The notes: generated by a model not told the origin, from the sequence alone. Shown: positions 17,951 to 29,805, counted from the stretch's first letter. The stretch: DNA of 64,000 nt from Ligilactobacillus equi DSM 15833 = JCM 10991 (GCF_000615765.1 NZ_BAMI01000001.1:104547-168546); one strand, 5' to 3'. Numbers and translations are program-made.

Positions 17951-18847
17951 ATGGATGGATTGAACGCTCGAGCCCAGGCAGCTTTGAAAGCCCAAAATTA
18001 TCTACAAGCCAGTCAATTATATGCGGAACTCTATGCTAAGAAGCCCAGTTTTCGCCATAACTACCAGTTGATGGAGAGTCTTTATTTGGCTCAAGAGTAT
18101 GCCCAGGCCTTTGAAATTAGTCAAGAACGCCTACAGGATTATTTGGCGGATAATGAGTTTTTGCCACGCTTTTTGAAGGTGGCAGTCGCTGCCCAACGGA
18201 ATCTTTGGTTAGATATTTTATTCGCTAGTCTTAAACCTTATTTAACAGCTACTGAAGAAAGTATGTGGCAAAAAACAGTGGCTCGAAGTCGGGGTGAATT
18301 TTCTGCATCCTATCAAAGTCAACATACTACAGTGATGAAGCAACTACAATATTTGGGAGCGGAAGATATCTTTGAACAACGTGCAAGTTTACAAGCTGCG
18401 CAAAAATTAACAGGGAGCGAATTTATTGAAGCAACAAAAGGTGCACTTAGCGATTGCAACGTGGCTACCTTAATCCGGATTGAGATTTTACGTAGCTTGG
18501 TTGAACTGCAAAGTAAGCAATCAGTTAAATTTTTAACCGTGACGGGCGGCGAAAGTGAGCTGCTACCGGCAGAACTCCCTATGTTGGAGGGAATTTCTGA
18601 TTATCAAGCTTTAGCCCAGCAAATTCAAAGTAGGCTTAGTCAAAAAGGTCAGAACTATCTTTGGCAAATTTTAAATCTTAAGTTGTTATTGCTGTGGCCC
18701 GAAATTGTGCAGCAAAAAATTACTTGGTTAGACCAGGCCGAAAAAGCCCTCGCGATTCTGTTGCCCGAGGAAGAAAAAATTCAGATGGAAAGTGACTTGA
18801 AACTAGCACTTTTACTTGAGAAAACACTTACAGAGTGGGAAAAATAA
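17951..18847 (+). CDS. TPR-like helical protein of unknown function
   Basis: A soluble protein of 298 residues made almost entirely of helices. The N-terminal half shows TPR-like spacing (ALKAQNYLQASQLYAELYAKKP, then LMESLYLAQEYAQAFEIS). No catalytic motif, signal peptide or membrane helix is visible. The ATG at 17951 follows GGAGG at 17941-17945. It lies between rnjB and tuf, a common place for such a gene in lactobacilli. A scaffold role is only a guess. Confidence 0.7.
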   Translation: MDGLNARAQAALKAQNYLQASQLYAELYAKKPSFRHNYQLMESLYLAQEYAQAFEISQERLQDYLADNEFLPRFLKVAVAAQRNLWLDILFASLKPYLTATEESMWQKTVARSRGEFSASYQSQHTTVMKQLQYLGAEDIFEQRASLQAAQKLTGSEFIEATKGALSDCNVATLIRIEILRSLVELQSKQSVKFLTVTGGESELLPAELPMLEGISDYQALAQQIQSRLSQKGQNYLWQILNLKLLLLWPEIVQQKITWLDQAEKALAILLPEEEKIQMESDLKLALLLEKTLTEWEK

Positions 18848-18875
18848 ATTTTTTCAAAAAAAGAAGCTTTTTCTG

Positions 18876-18904
18876 TTTACAAAAGGAGCGAAGGTCTATA
18901 TAAT
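18876..18904 (+). promoter_or_regulatory. tuf promoter P1
   Basis: TTTACA at 18876-18881, a 17-nt spacer and TATAAT at 18899-18904. Confidence 0.7.
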
Positions 18905-18951
18905 AATTCAAGGAAAACTTACTTAGTAATAAATTTCTCTAAACAATTTTG

Positions 18952-18980
18952 TTGGAATTTAGCTAGGAAAGTAGTATAAT
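18952..18980 (+). promoter_or_regulatory. tuf promoter P2
   Basis: TTGGAA at 18952-18957, a 17-nt spacer and TATAAT at 18975-18980. Two promoters in tandem fit a very highly expressed gene. Confidence 0.7.
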
Positions 18981-19047
18981 AAAATCAAAGAATTATCGGC
19001 AATTTAATTGCAGGTTATTCTTGCAAAATATCAGGAGGTTCGTTTTA

Positions 19048-20235
<1,188 letters not shown>

Positions 20236-20244
20236 TAGTTGTTT

Positions 20245-20276
20245 AAAAAAGTCCGTTTTACGGGCTTTTTTATTTT
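20245..20276 (+). terminator. tuf terminator
   Basis: AAGTCCG pairs with CGGGCTT, followed by a T run. Confidence 0.9.
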
Positions 20277-20326
20277 GCCTTCCAAAATAAAAGTGGTTGA
20301 AAGATGTAAAAATAGAACTGCAAATA

Positions 20327-20355
20327 TTTACAAAAGGGCTTTTCTAGGTTAAAAT
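20327..20355 (+). promoter_or_regulatory. tig promoter
   Basis: TTTACA at 20327-20332, a 17-nt spacer and TAAAAT at 20350-20355. The -35 context TTTACAAAAGG is the same as in tuf P1. Confidence 0.65.
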
Positions 20356-20411
20356 TAAATAGTATGCAATTACTAAGATTGTAAAAATACAATTTTAATG
20401 GAGGAAACATA

Positions 20412-21716
20412 ATGTCTACTAAATGGGAAAAACAAGAAGGCACTAATGAAGGTCAATTAACTTTCGAAGTGCAACCAGAAAAAATCAAGGAAGGTTTGGA
20501 TATTGCGTTCAACCGGGTGAAGAAGAACTTAAACGTACCTGGCTTCCGTAAAGGTAAAGTTTCACGTCAAGTTTTCAATCGGATGTACGGTGAAGAAGCT
20601 TTATACGAAGATGCTTTGAATGCAGTTTTACCAGAAGCTTACGCTGCGGCTGTTGCTGAAGCTGATATTAAACCAGTTGACCAACCTCGTATTGATGTTG
20701 AATCAATGGAAAAAGATGCAGCTTGGGTTTTAACTGCTAAGGTGACAGTTGAACCAGAAGTTACTCTAGGTCAATACATGGACTTAGAAGTTTACCGTCA
20801 AAACACTCGTGTTTCTAAAGCTGATGTTGAAGCAGAATTGGAAAAACGTCGTAATCAGTTAGCTGAATTAGTACTTAAAGAAGATGCTGCAGCTGAAAAT
20901 GGTGACACAGTGGTGATTGACTTTGAAGGTAAGGTTGATGGTGTAGCTTTTGATGGTGGTAAGAGCGAAAACTACTCACTTGAATTGGGTTCTGGTTCCT
21001 TTATCCCTGGCTTTGAAGACCAAATCGTAGGCCACAAGGCAGGCGAAACTTTCGATGTTAACGTTACTTTCCCAGAAGATTACCAAGCTGAAGATTTAGC
21101 TGGTAAGGACGCAGTCTTTGAAGTAACTGTTCACGAAGTTAAGACTAAAGAATTACCTGAATTAGACGACGAATTTGCTAAGGATGCCGACGAAGATGTT
21201 GACACTTTAGAAGAATTAAAGACTAAGATCACTGATGAATTGAAGAAACAAAAAGTTGCTGCCGCTAAAACTGCAATTCAAGATGAAGCGGTTGAATTGG
21301 CAGTGGAAAATGCTACAATTGCTGAAATTCCAGAAGCTATGATTCATGAAGACGTACACCGTCAAATGGAACAATACCTAGCTGGTATGCAACAACAAGG
21401 TATCTCACCAGAAATGTACTACCAATTAACTGGTACAACTGAAGATGACCTACACAAACAATTCGAAGATGGTGCAGAAAAGCGCGTTAAAACTAACCTT
21501 GTTTTAGAAGCTATCGTGAAGGCTGAAGGTATCGTGGCTAGCGAAGAAGAAATTGCAGCTGAAATCAAGAACTTAGCTGGTCAATTTGGTATGGAAGAAG
21601 CTGCAGTTCGCTCTGCATTATCAGACGACATGCTTCAACACGATATTGCTGTGCGTAAAGTGGTTGAAAAGATTGCTGACTCAGCAAAGCAAACTCGTAA
21701 GAAGGACGAAGAATAA
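20412..21716 (+). CDS. tig: Trigger factor
   Basis: A ribosome-bound chaperone and peptidyl-prolyl isomerase of 434 residues. The ribosome-binding motif FRKGKVSR (GFRKGK in most species) is at about residue 44-51. The FKBP domain spans about 160-245 ([21 protein letters not shown]), followed by the helical C-domain. The end is Lys/Glu-rich. It has its own promoter and terminator. clpX follows, as is common. Confidence 0.97.
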   Translation: MSTKWEKQEGTNEGQLTFEVQPEKIKEGLDIAFNRVKKNLNVPGFRKGKVSRQVFNRMYGEEALYEDALNAVLPEAYAAAVAEADIKPVDQPRIDVESMEKDAAWVLTAKVTVEPEVTLGQYMDLEVYRQNTRVSKADVEAELEKRRNQLAELVLKEDAAAENGDTVVIDFEGKVDGVAFDGGKSENYSLELGSGSFIPGFEDQIVGHKAGETFDVNVTFPEDYQAEDLAGKDAVFEVTVHEVKTKELPELDDEFAKDADEDVDTLEELKTKITDELKKQKVAAAKTAIQDEAVELAVENATIAEIPEAMIHEDVHRQMEQYLAGMQQQGISPEMYYQLTGTTEDDLHKQFEDGAEKRVKTNLVLEAIVKAEGIVASEEEIAAEIKNLAGQFGMEEAAVRSALSDDMLQHDIAVRKVVEKIADSAKQTRKKDEE

Positions 21717-21727
21717 AATTCTTCCCT

Positions 21728-21764
21728 AAAAATCACAGCGGGGCTGTCCTGCTGTGATTTTTTA
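21728..21764 (+). terminator. tig terminator
   Basis: AAAAATCACAGC pairs with GCTGTGATTTTT, leaving an 11-nt loop. Confidence 0.92.
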
Positions 21765-21849
21765 AGTTAAGCAAGCTTTTTATTAGGCAATGTGACAAAT
21801 ATTTGTTAGAATATGCTTAACATACAAGAAGATATAAGGTGGTAAGAAT

Positions 21850-23079
21850 ATGTACGACAATCCAGATGAACAAGAAGCAGTAGTATGCTCCTTTTGTGGT
21901 AAAACTGAAGATCAAGTCAAAAGTATGATTTCCGGTCCTGGAGTTTACATTTGTAACGAATGTGTGGACTTAGCTCAGTCCATGCTTGAAACAGAAAGTC
22001 AAGAAAAAGCAACCCCATCTATGAGCGAAGTGCCAACACCCAAAGAAATTGTAGATACTTTGAACCAATATGTGATTGGGCAAGATGAAGCCAAAAAAAC
22101 TTTGGCTGTAGCGGTTTACAATCACTATAAGCGTATCAATGCTAACTTAACCAGTGATGATGAAACTGAATTGCAAAAAAGTAATATTTGTTTAGTCGGG
22201 CCAACAGGTTCTGGGAAGACCTTCTTAGCTCAGAGTATGGCCAAAATTTTAAATGTGCCTTTTGCCATTGCTGATGCTACGACTTTGACCGAAGCAGGCT
22301 ATGTCGGAGAAGATGTGGAAAACATCCTTTTGAAGCTTTTACAAAATGCCGATTATGATGTGGAACGTGCCCAACGGGGAATCATTTATATCGATGAAAT
22401 CGATAAAATTGCTAAAAAAAGCGAAAATGTGTCTATAACTCGGGATGTTTCTGGTGAAGGGGTTCAGCAAGCTCTATTAAAAATCTTGGAAGGTACTATT
22501 GCTAATGTACCGCCTCAAGGTGGAAGAAAGCACCCCCAACAAGAATTTATTCAAATCGACACCACTAATATTTTGTTTATTGTGGGGGGAGCATTTGATG
22601 GCATTGAAACCATGGTTAAGAACCGTTTAGGAGAAAAGACCATTGGTTTTGGGACTGATAATAAGCAAGAATTTGATGAGTCTAAAAGTATTATGCAACA
22701 AATCATTTCGGAAGACTTGTTGAAGTTTGGTTTAATTCCCGAATTTATTGGACGTTTACCAATTTTAACAGCTTTAGAAAAGTTAACAGAGGCTGACTTG
22801 GTACGGATTCTAACTGAGCCACGCAATGCTCTGGTTAAGCAATACAAGAAGTTACTCGCCTTAGATGATGTGGAATTAACCTTTGAACCAGCGGCCTTAG
22901 AAGCTATGGCTAGCTTAGCTTTGGCCCGTAATACGGGGGCCCGTGGTTTACGTTCTATCATCGAAGATACCATGCGTGATGTGATGTTTGAAACACCAAG
23001 TCGTGATGATATTAAAGAAGTGGTCATCACGCCCACAACGGTTAATGAGGGGACCGCGCCAGAAGTTGTGCTCAAATAA
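21850..23079 (+). CDS. clpX: ATP-dependent Clp protease ATP-binding subunit ClpX
   Basis: An AAA+ unfoldase of 409 residues that feeds ClpP. The N-terminal zinc-binding domain has CSFC (about 13-16) and CNEC. Then come Walker A GPTGSGKT, Walker [11 protein letters not shown], the pore loop GYVGEDVE and the RKHPQQEF segment. The C-terminal small domain is complete. I see no CtsR heptad repeats upstream. The ysxC GTPase gene that often follows is absent here, and gnd follows instead. Confidence 0.97.
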   Translation: MYDNPDEQEAVVCSFCGKTEDQVKSMISGPGVYICNECVDLAQSMLETESQEKATPSMSEVPTPKEIVDTLNQYVIGQDEAKKTLAVAVYNHYKRINANLTSDDETELQKSNICLVGPTGSGKTFLAQSMAKILNVPFAIADATTLTEAGYVGEDVENILLKLLQNADYDVERAQRGIIYIDEIDKIAKKSENVSITRDVSGEGVQQALLKILEGTIANVPPQGGRKHPQQEFIQIDTTNILFIVGGAFDGIETMVKNRLGEKTIGFGTDNKQEFDESKSIMQQIISEDLLKFGLIPEFIGRLPILTALEKLTEADLVRILTEPRNALVKQYKKLLALDDVELTFEPAALEAMASLALARNTGARGLRSIIEDTMRDVMFETPSRDDIKEVVITPTTVNEGTAPEVVLK

Positions 23080-23157
23080 GGCTTTACTTGAAACTATGGC
23101 AATATTATAATTAAATTTGAGTCTAAAGACTACTTAATACGCAGGAGGCAAATGCAC

Positions 23158-24579
23158 ATGGATAAACCACAAATTGGGGTTATTGGAATGGCCGTGATGG
23201 GTAAAAACCTGGCCTTAAACATTGAAAGCAGAGGATATACTGTTGCAATTTTCAACCGGACCGCTGCTAAGACGGAACAAGTGATGCAAGACCACGCTGA
23301 TAAGAAGTTGGTACCTAGCTACACTTTAGAAGACTTTGTTAACTCGCTCGAAAAGCCACGTCGAATCTTATTGATGGTTAAGGCTGGGGCACCAACCGAT
23401 GCCTTTATCGAAAAATTAGTGCCATTGTTGGACCAAGGTGATGTCTTAATTGATGGCGGAAATACCTACTTTGAAGATACGATTCGTCGTAATAAAGCCT
23501 TAGACAACTCTGGTATTAACTTTATCGGGATGGGTGTTTCCGGTGGGGAACTGGGCGCCCTCCAAGGTCCTTCCTTAATGCCAGGTGGTCAAAAAGATGC
23601 CTATGATTTGGTAGCGCCAATTTTAGAACAAATTTCTGCTAAGGCAGAAGATGGCAAGCCATGTGTAACCTACATTGGGCCTAACGGTGCTGGTCATTAT
23701 GTCAAGATGGTTCACAACGGAATCGAGTATGGTGATATGGAATTAATTTCTGAAAGTTACAACTTATTACGGAATGTTTTAGGTTTATCTGTGGAAGAAA
23801 TTTCTGACATTTTCCAAGAATGGAAACAAGGCGAATTGAGTTCTTATTTGATTGATATCACTGCAGATATCTTAACTCGTAAGGATGATTTAGGTTCAGA
23901 CAAGCCGATTGTGGATATGATATTAGACCGGGCTGGTAACAAAGGAACTGGTAAGTGGTCATCACAATCTGCACTTGAATTAGGGGTGCCACAATCATTA
24001 ATTACTGAATCAGTTTACGCTCGTTACATCTCAACTTTCAAGGATGAACGGGTACAAGCTAGCCAAGTATTAGCAGGTCCAGACTTCCAATTATCGGATG
24101 CCGACAAGAAGGACTTGGTTGAAAAGATTCGTCAAGCCCTTTACTTCAGTAAGATTATGTCTTATGCACAAGGGTTCGAACAATTACGAGTAGCGTCTGC
24201 TAACTACGAATGGAATTTACAATTTGGTCAATTAGCCGAAATTTGGCGTGAAGGTTGCATTATCCGAGCTCAATTCTTACAAAAGATTACGGATGCCTTT
24301 GACAAAGATAACGAATTACAAAATCTCTTGTTAGATGATTACTTCAAGGATATTGCAGCTAAATACCAAGCGGCAGTTCGTGATGTGGCAGCCTTGTCAA
24401 TTAAAGCTGGGGTGGCTAGCCCAGCTTTTGCAGCAGCTATTACGTATTATGATCAATACCGTTCAGCTGTATTACCAGCTAACATGATTCAAGCTCAACG
24501 TGACTACTTTGGGGCCCACACTTATGAACGGACTGATCGTGAAGGTATGTACCACTACCCATGGTATGAAGAACAATAA
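23158..24579 (+). CDS. gnd: 6-phosphogluconate dehydrogenase, decarboxylating
   Basis: An oxidative pentose-phosphate enzyme of 473 residues that yields ribulose 5-phosphate, CO2 and reduced coenzyme. The Rossmann motif [24 protein letters not shown], the catalytic [18 protein letters not shown] and the [14 protein letters not shown] segment are all intact. ATG 23152 and ATG 23158 are both possible; AGGAGG at 23143-23148 is better spaced for 23158. It could serve phosphoketolase or pentose metabolism; the window does not show which. Confidence 0.95.
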   Translation: MDKPQIGVIGMAVMGKNLALNIESRGYTVAIFNRTAAKTEQVMQDHADKKLVPSYTLEDFVNSLEKPRRILLMVKAGAPTDAFIEKLVPLLDQGDVLIDGGNTYFEDTIRRNKALDNSGINFIGMGVSGGELGALQGPSLMPGGQKDAYDLVAPILEQISAKAEDGKPCVTYIGPNGAGHYVKMVHNGIEYGDMELISESYNLLRNVLGLSVEEISDIFQEWKQGELSSYLIDITADILTRKDDLGSDKPIVDMILDRAGNKGTGKWSSQSALELGVPQSLITESVYARYISTFKDERVQASQVLAGPDFQLSDADKKDLVEKIRQALYFSKIMSYAQGFEQLRVASANYEWNLQFGQLAEIWREGCIIRAQFLQKITDAFDKDNELQNLLLDDYFKDIAAKYQAAVRDVAALSIKAGVASPAFAAAITYYDQYRSAVLPANMIQAQRDYFGAHTYERTDREGMYHYPWYEEQ

Positions 24580-24593
24580 GAAGTTTTTAAGGT

Positions 24594-24628
24594 AAAGGGA
24601 CGTTTATTAAGCGTCTCTTTATTTTTTT
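24594..24628 (+). terminator. gnd terminator
   Basis: AAAGGGACG pairs with CGTCTCTTT, followed by ATTTTTTT. Confidence 0.85.
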
Positions 24629-24785
24629 ATGAGGAGATATCTTATTATGTTCGGACGGTAAATTCTGCTTAAAATTAGGTTTTTCCCCAAATATGTATAT
24701 CAAAAATAGCCAAAAAATGTTAAAATTTAATGTATAGTTTGATTAGACTGATGAAAATTTAAAAATGGAAAAGGAGCAATTATAA

Positions 24786-25472
24786 ATGAGCAAAATTTTA
24801 ATTGTCGAAGATGAAAAGAATCTTGCACGTTTTGTTGAACTTGAGTTACAACACGAAGGTTACGAAACTAAAGCCTGCAAAAATGGTCGGGAAGGGCTTG
24901 AAGCAGCTTTGGAAGAAGAATGGGATGCCATCTTGTTAGACTTAATGCTTCCAGAATTAAATGGTTTGGAAGTTTGTCGTCGTGTACGTCAAGTTAAGAA
25001 TACTCCAATTATTATGATGACGGCTCGTGACTCCGTTATTGACCGTGTTTCTGGACTTGATCACGGGGCTGATGACTATATTGTGAAGCCGTTTGCAATT
25101 GAAGAACTATTAGCTCGCTTACGGGCCGTTTTACGCCGGGTTGACTTAGAAAGTGAACAAAACGCTTCTAAGCAGACAACGGTCACTTATCGTGATTTAA
25201 CGATTGAAAAAGAAAATCGTGTGGTTCGTCGGGGTGATGAAATTATTGAACTGACAAAGCGTGAGTACGAATTGTTATTAGCCTTGATGGAAAATATCAA
25301 CGTTGTTTTGGCTCGTGACGTTCTTTTAAAGAAAGTATGGGGTTACGAAACACAAATTGAAACTAATGTGGTGGATGTTTACATTCGTTACTTACGGAAT
25401 AAGATTGATGTTCCTGGTGAAGATAGTTACATCCAAACTGTACGTGGGACTGGTTATGTTATGCGTTCCTAA
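24786..25472 (+). CDS. OmpR-family response regulator, ArlR/CsrR-like
   Basis: A DNA-binding response regulator of 228 residues. The receiver domain has the acidic pair E8-D9, phospho-acceptor D52 in LLDLMLPELNG, and the YIVKPF lysine. The OmpR winged helix covers about 130-226 (LTKREYELLLALM, YIRYLRNKID, RGTGYVM). Overall it resembles staphylococcal ArlR. The kinase gene starts 22 nt downstream, so the two form an operon. Target genes cannot be read from the window. Confidence 0.9.
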   Translation: MSKILIVEDEKNLARFVELELQHEGYETKACKNGREGLEAALEEEWDAILLDLMLPELNGLEVCRRVRQVKNTPIIMMTARDSVIDRVSGLDHGADDYIVKPFAIEELLARLRAVLRRVDLESEQNASKQTTVTYRDLTIEKENRVVRRGDEIIELTKREYELLLALMENINVVLARDVLLKKVWGYETQIETNVVDVYIRYLRNKIDVPGEDSYIQTVRGTGYVMRS

Positions 25473-25494
25473 ATGGAAATTTGGTGATTAAGTC

Positions 25495-27000
25495 ATGCAA
25501 AGCAATCAAGAAGAAGTCCCACTTAAGAAGTTTATGTCCTTAAAACTAAAATGGTCAGTTGGCCTAGGAACGGGTGTCTTGGTTATTTTTACAATCTTTG
25601 CTATCTTGTTGTACCAAAGTTTTGCCACTTTGCTCTTACAACAAGAAAAACAATATGCCCGTTCTGCTATTTCGACGACCGTCGTGCGGTTAGAAGCACT
25701 CAATAGTGAGCTGACCACGACTAAAGTTAAAAAAGAACTGATGGCAAATATTCAAGCCTTTACAAATGCTCGTGAGAATGAAAGTACTAAGAGTTTACCT
25801 TTTTATTCGGATTCTGTTTTTGTGAATCTGTCCCGCAAAAATATCGGGATTAGTGTTTACAATCTTTCCGGTGACGAGGTTTTTGCATCGCGGAAGGCTC
25901 AAGTTAAGTTTAATAAGAATAACGATATTCAGAGTCGTGTAATCAAGAAAAATGGTCATACCATTTATGCGACGACCGAAAAAGTTCGCTCCAAACAAAC
26001 TAACCAACTTCTAGGTTATGTACAAGTGACTAACAAGCTAACTGATTATGACACCACTATGAATAAGTTGATGTTGGTCTTTATGATTTTTGGTTTGGCC
26101 GCAGCCTTGATGACGGGATTGGCATGTTACATGTTGACCAACTGGCTCTTACGTCCAGTTGATCATTTGAATGAAACAATTGAAGAAATCAAGGTGGATA
26201 AAGAAGGGGATGCTTTGGCCAAAGTGCGAGTGCCAATCTCCAGTCAAAATGATGAATTAACTCAGTTAAGTTTGATGTTTAACTCCATGTTGGATCAAAT
26301 GCAAGGTTATATTGAACAACAACAGCAATTTGTCGAAGATGTTTCCCATGAATTGAGGACGCCAGTGGCAATTATTCAAGGACACTTGGATCTCTTATCA
26401 CGTTGGGGGAAAGATGATCCTGAAGTGCTTGAAGAATCTATTTCTGCTTCTCTACAAGAAATTTCGCGGATGAAGAGTTTGATTCAAGAAATGTTGGATC
26501 TTTCTCGGGCTGAACAGGTGGAAATCAATTTTAAGAACGAAGAAACTGATGCCTGGGAGTTAGGGTTACAGGTTTTTAATAATTTCCGAATGATTCATCC
26601 TGATTTTACCTTTGTTTTAGATAATGACTTGAAAAAAGACACTATGGTACAAATTTATCGTAACCACTTGGAACAAATCATGATTATCCTCATGGACAAT
26701 GCGGTGAAATACTCCCGTGAGCGCAAGGAAGTACATGTCTCCTTATCGCGTGATAGTAAATATGTTCAAATTGCGGTGCAAGATTTTGGAGAAGGAATTT
26801 CTGAAGAAAATCTCAAGAAAGTTTTTTCTCGCTTCTATCGAGTAGATAAAGCCCGCAGTCGTGATAAAGGGGGCAATGGACTGGGATTAGCTATTGCCCA
26901 ACGTTTAGTTGAAGGTTACCATGGTAAATTAACGGTTGATAGTGTCCTTGAGCAGGGGTCTATTTTTCGAGTAACTTTACCTTTGGTGAATAAGAAATAA
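25495..27000 (+). CDS. HAMP-domain sensor histidine kinase, ArlS-like
   Basis: A membrane kinase of 501 residues. TM1 lies at about 21-41 and TM2 at about 190-215, framing an extracytoplasmic domain. A HAMP linker, the phospho-acceptor motif FVEDVSHELRTP, and the ATPase boxes N (LMDNAVKYS), G1 (DFGEGI), F (FSRFYRVD) and G2 (GGNGLGLAIA) follow. It is paired with the response regulator directly upstream and has its own terminator. Architecture and partner fit ArlS; the signal is unknown. Confidence 0.9.
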   Translation: MQSNQEEVPLKKFMSLKLKWSVGLGTGVLVIFTIFAILLYQSFATLLLQQEKQYARSAISTTVVRLEALNSELTTTKVKKELMANIQAFTNARENESTKSLPFYSDSVFVNLSRKNIGISVYNLSGDEVFASRKAQVKFNKNNDIQSRVIKKNGHTIYATTEKVRSKQTNQLLGYVQVTNKLTDYDTTMNKLMLVFMIFGLAAALMTGLACYMLTNWLLRPVDHLNETIEEIKVDKEGDALAKVRVPISSQNDELTQLSLMFNSMLDQMQGYIEQQQQFVEDVSHELRTPVAIIQGHLDLLSRWGKDDPEVLEESISASLQEISRMKSLIQEMLDLSRAEQVEINFKNEETDAWELGLQVFNNFRMIHPDFTFVLDNDLKKDTMVQIYRNHLEQIMIILMDNAVKYSRERKEVHVSLSRDSKYVQIAVQDFGEGISEENLKKVFSRFYRVDKARSRDKGGNGLGLAIAQRLVEGYHGKLTVDSVLEQGSIFRVTLPLVNKK

Positions 27001-27018
27001 TAACTGATATGATTTAAG

Positions 27019-27058
27019 AAAGCACATTTGAGAAATGTCTCAAGTGTGCTTTTATTTT
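27019..27058 (+). terminator. Terminator of the two-component operon
   Basis: A 15-bp stem, AAAGCACATTTGAGA with TCTCAAGTGTGCTTT, followed by TATTTT. Confidence 0.92.
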
Positions 27059-27148
27059 GTGGGTATGTACGATTTCATTTTAGAAAAGTGCAGTGAATTA
27101 GATTCGAAAATAGCTTCAAATTATTCGATGATAGATAAATAAGTAATC

Positions 27149-27186
27149 AAAAAGCTCACTTTTCAAAAATGGAAAGTGAGCTTTTG
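27149..27186 (-). terminator. yidC terminator
   Basis: AAAAGCTCACTTTTC pairs with GGAAAGTGAGCTTTT. The T-rich side lies on the minus strand just after the yidC stop. The roughly 90 nt between this and the preceding terminator show nothing recognisable. Confidence 0.85.
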
Positions 27187-27190
27187 GCGT

Positions 27191-28129
27191 CTAGCGACGG
27201 TTTTGTTTACCGGCGTTACGACGTTGATTTTGTTTTGGGTGGACACTGTTCTTGGTAGTTGTTTCCGTTACCGTCTTTTCTGTAGCCTTAATTTCTGTTC
27301 GCGCTGGGGTAGCTACTGGTTTAGGCGGATTTTTTTTCATTTCCTCTTCGATTTCCCGGCGAATGCGTGGACGCATGGCGTTGACTAAAAGGGTTTGCAA
27401 GCAAGCAATAATCCCCCCGACAAAGAAGTAGAGTCCTAAACCAGCTGGTGAGGCAAAAGTAAAAGTAGCCGTCATGATAGGGGTTAAGAACATCATGGAT
27501 TTCATTTGTTGCTTTTGTTCTTCAGGAATGCCTTGCATGGACAACCAAGCTTGTAACATGTAAATCGCAAAGGTTAAGAGCACAAATGTGAAACTCCGCG
27601 AACCAAGGTTGATACCGTAGAAGTTAGTTTTAACTAATTCAGTTGAATATTGGATGGCTGCGTATAGCGCTGCAAAGATTGGCATTTGAATCAAGATTGG
27701 CAAACAGCCGATTCCGCCGGTCATAGAAATACCATTGGCTTGGTAGAGAGCCATCATTTCTTGACTGATAGCAGCTCTTTCTTCCGGAGTTTGGGCTTGT
27801 TTTTGTCGTTCTTGGATTGCTTGCATTTGCGGACGAATCCGCCCCATTTTTTCTTGTTGGATGGTAGACTTTTTCATTTGTCCCAACATTAAGGGTAATA
27901 AGCACAGGCGAACAATTAAAGTGATGATAATAATGGCCCAACCATAACTGTTACCATTACCACCCAGTAAGTTGGAAATCCATTCCAATAGATTTTGGGT
28001 AGGGACGGCCATTTTTTCGTAAATAAAGCCGTAAGGTTTACCCTCTGCTGTCCGGCGGACACAACCACTTAAAAATAAAATGATGGTCAAAAAGAGGGGG
28101 ACCATAGTGAGATAACGTTTCTTTTTCAT
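27191..28129 (-). CDS. yidC: Membrane protein insertase YidC/OxaA
   Basis: An insertase of 312 residues for membrane proteins, working alone or with Sec. It is a predicted lipoprotein: signal helix followed by lipobox LSGC. Five hydrophobic helices include IIIITLIVRLCLLPLML, with the conserved positively charged Arg of the insertion groove. The C-tail is long and basic (PKQNQRRNAGKQNRR), typical of the YidC2-type Gram-positive form that helps at the ribosome. acyP lies upstream on the same strand. Confidence 0.94.
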   Translation of the reverse strand: MKKKRYLTMVPLFLTIILFLSGCVRRTAEGKPYGFIYEKMAVPTQNLLEWISNLLGGNGNSYGWAIIIITLIVRLCLLPLMLGQMKKSTIQQEKMGRIRPQMQAIQERQKQAQTPEERAAISQEMMALYQANGISMTGGIGCLPILIQMPIFAALYAAIQYSTELVKTNFYGINLGSRSFTFVLLTFAIYMLQAWLSMQGIPEEQKQQMKSMMFLTPIMTATFTFASPAGLGLYFFVGGIIACLQTLLVNAMRPRIRREIEEEMKKNPPKPVATPARTEIKATEKTVTETTTKNSVHPKQNQRRNAGKQNRR

Positions 28130-28215
28130 GAAAGTCTAAAAATTCCTTTCCTCTCAAAATATTCACAAACCTTACTATACTGGAAAAAGTCGGTAATTTC
28201 AACGATTATACAAAA

Positions 28216-28500
28216 TTAACTGTAGTAATAGATAACAAAATCTTGGCGTTTTTTATCAAGCGCTAGGGGTTTTATATCAACCTGATCTACGCGCCCAGCG
28301 GGACTAGGATTGCTCTTGATGGCCGAAATAAATTGACTAACCGTTAAACTAGGTCCTTGAATTTCGATGTAAACACGACTGTCTGGGAGATTTTTAACCA
28401 TCCCACTTAATTTTAACTGGTCGGCCAGCATCTTAGTCAAGTAACGAAAACCGACTCCCTGCACGTGACCATAAACGTAGAGTTGATATGCTTTTTCCAT
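28216..28500 (-). CDS. acyP: Acylphosphatase
   Basis: A small enzyme of 94 residues hydrolysing acyl phosphates. The signature VYGHVQGVGFRYLT holds the catalytic Arg, and the Asn of the pair is in GMVKNLPDSRVYIEIQG. The gene is preceded by GGAGGTGG on the minus strand. It sits before yidC, the usual order in lactobacilli. Confidence 0.94.
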   Translation of the reverse strand: MEKAYQLYVYGHVQGVGFRYLTKMLADQLKLSGMVKNLPDSRVYIEIQGPSLTVSQFISAIKSNPSPAGRVDQVDIKPLALDKKRQDFVIYYYS

Positions 28501-28609
28501 CTTGCCACCTCCTAAATTTGTAGGGCTTCTCTTACTTAAATTGTAGCACTTACCAGCAAAAAATGAGATAATAGAACTAGAAAATTTTTGAGAGGATGGA
28601 AAAATTTAT

Positions 28610-29770
28610 ATGCAAATCGGAATCGATAAAATCGGTTTTTATACCAGTAATCTTTATGTCGATATGGCTGAATTAGCTCAGGCCAGAAATGAAGAGGTCG
28701 GTAAATATTTAGTGGGGATTGGTCAAAGTAAAATGGCCGTTATCCCCCCTAGTCAAGATATTGTAACTTTAGCAGCTAATGCTGCCGCTAGAATTTTAAG
28801 TCCAATAGATAAGGAAGCCATCGATTTAGTGATTGTAGCGACTGAATCTGGTATTGATAATTCTAAGGCGGCCGCAGTCTATGTGGCTAATTTATTAGGC
28901 TTATCCCATCAAATACGAGCCGTGGAGATGAAAGAAGCTTGTTATGCAGCCACAGCAGCCTTACAGTTAGCTAAAGGTCATATTGCTTTAAATCCAAATA
29001 AGAAAGCTTTGATTATCGGTGCCGATATTGCTCGTTATGGCTTAAAAACTAAGGGCGAACCCACCCAAGGTGGTGGTGCTGTAGCGATGTTGGTAGCTAA
29101 GGACCCGCAAATTTTGGCCTTGGATGCAGAAGCAAGTTATTACAGCAAAGATATCATGGATTTTTGGCGACCTTTGGGACATAGTGAAGCTATGGTTGAC
29201 GGAAAGTTTTCTACCAATGTTTACCTTGATTTCTTCAATCAGGTTTTTAGTGCTTACAGTCAGAAAACAAAACGTACGGTAGAAGATTTTGGTGCTCTTT
29301 TATTTCACTTACCTTACACCAAGCAAGGACTCAAAGGGTTACGTCAAGCAGTCGCACATGCTGATGAAGCGACCCAAGCGCGTTTGCTAGCACAATTTGA
29401 ATTTGCTCGAGAATATAATCGTAATGTTGGTAACCTCTATACCGGTTCCTTATACTTGAGTTTGCTTTCTCTCTTGGAAAATAGTCAAGATTTAGTGGCG
29501 GGACAAAGGCTTGGCCTTTACAGTTACGGATCTGGGGCTCAAGCTGAGTTTTTCTCCGGAATTCTACAACCAGGTTTCCAGGATGCTTTAATTGGACATC
29601 AAGAACTTTTAGCACACAGAAAACAAGTAAGTGTGGCTGAATATGAACAGTTTTATCAAAGTGTGCTCGCAAATGAAGCTAATCGTCAGCTCGAGGTGAG
29701 TGCAGATCCAGGTCAATTTGTTTTGGCTGGAGTTAAAGACTTTAAACGCCAATACCAAAGACAAGAATAA
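28610..29770 (+). CDS. mvaS: Hydroxymethylglutaryl-CoA synthase
   Basis: A thiolase-fold enzyme of 386 residues that makes HMG-CoA for the mevalonate pathway. The N-terminal GIDKIGFY, the nucleophilic Cys in EMKEACYAATAAL, and the conserved GNLYTGSLYLSLLSLLE segment near the end are present. It is transcribed alone; mvaA is not adjacent. It fits the absence of dxs from the ispA cluster at 37-38 kb, since isoprenoids would come from mevalonate. Confidence 0.95.
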   Translation: MQIGIDKIGFYTSNLYVDMAELAQARNEEVGKYLVGIGQSKMAVIPPSQDIVTLAANAAARILSPIDKEAIDLVIVATESGIDNSKAAAVYVANLLGLSHQIRAVEMKEACYAATAALQLAKGHIALNPNKKALIIGADIARYGLKTKGEPTQGGGAVAMLVAKDPQILALDAEASYYSKDIMDFWRPLGHSEAMVDGKFSTNVYLDFFNQVFSAYSQKTKRTVEDFGALLFHLPYTKQGLKGLRQAVAHADEATQARLLAQFEFAREYNRNVGNLYTGSLYLSLLSLLENSQDLVAGQRLGLYSYGSGAQAEFFSGILQPGFQDALIGHQELLAHRKQVSVAEYEQFYQSVLANEANRQLEVSADPGQFVLAGVKDFKRQYQRQE

Positions 29771-29776
29771 GAAAAG

Positions 29777-29805
29777 TTTAAGAGTATTTTCAAGCTAGTT
29801 AAAAT
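29777..29805 (+). promoter_or_regulatory. Promoter of the three-gene unknown operon
   Basis: TTTAAG at 29777-29782, a 17-nt spacer and TAAAAT at 29800-29805, ending 46 nt before the first ATG. Confidence 0.5.

Noticed and set aside
19021..19047. N-terminal extension of EF-Tu from an upstream TTG
   Set aside because: EF-Tu homologues start at the [12 protein letters not shown] methionine, and CAGGAGG is spaced for ATG 19048.
22551..23075. 174-codon reading frame on the minus strand inside clpX
   Set aside because: It lies wholly antisense to clpX and shows no protein-like motif.
27065..27142. 25-codon frame between the histidine kinase gene and yidC
   Set aside because: It has no ribosome binding site or promoter and lies between two terminators.
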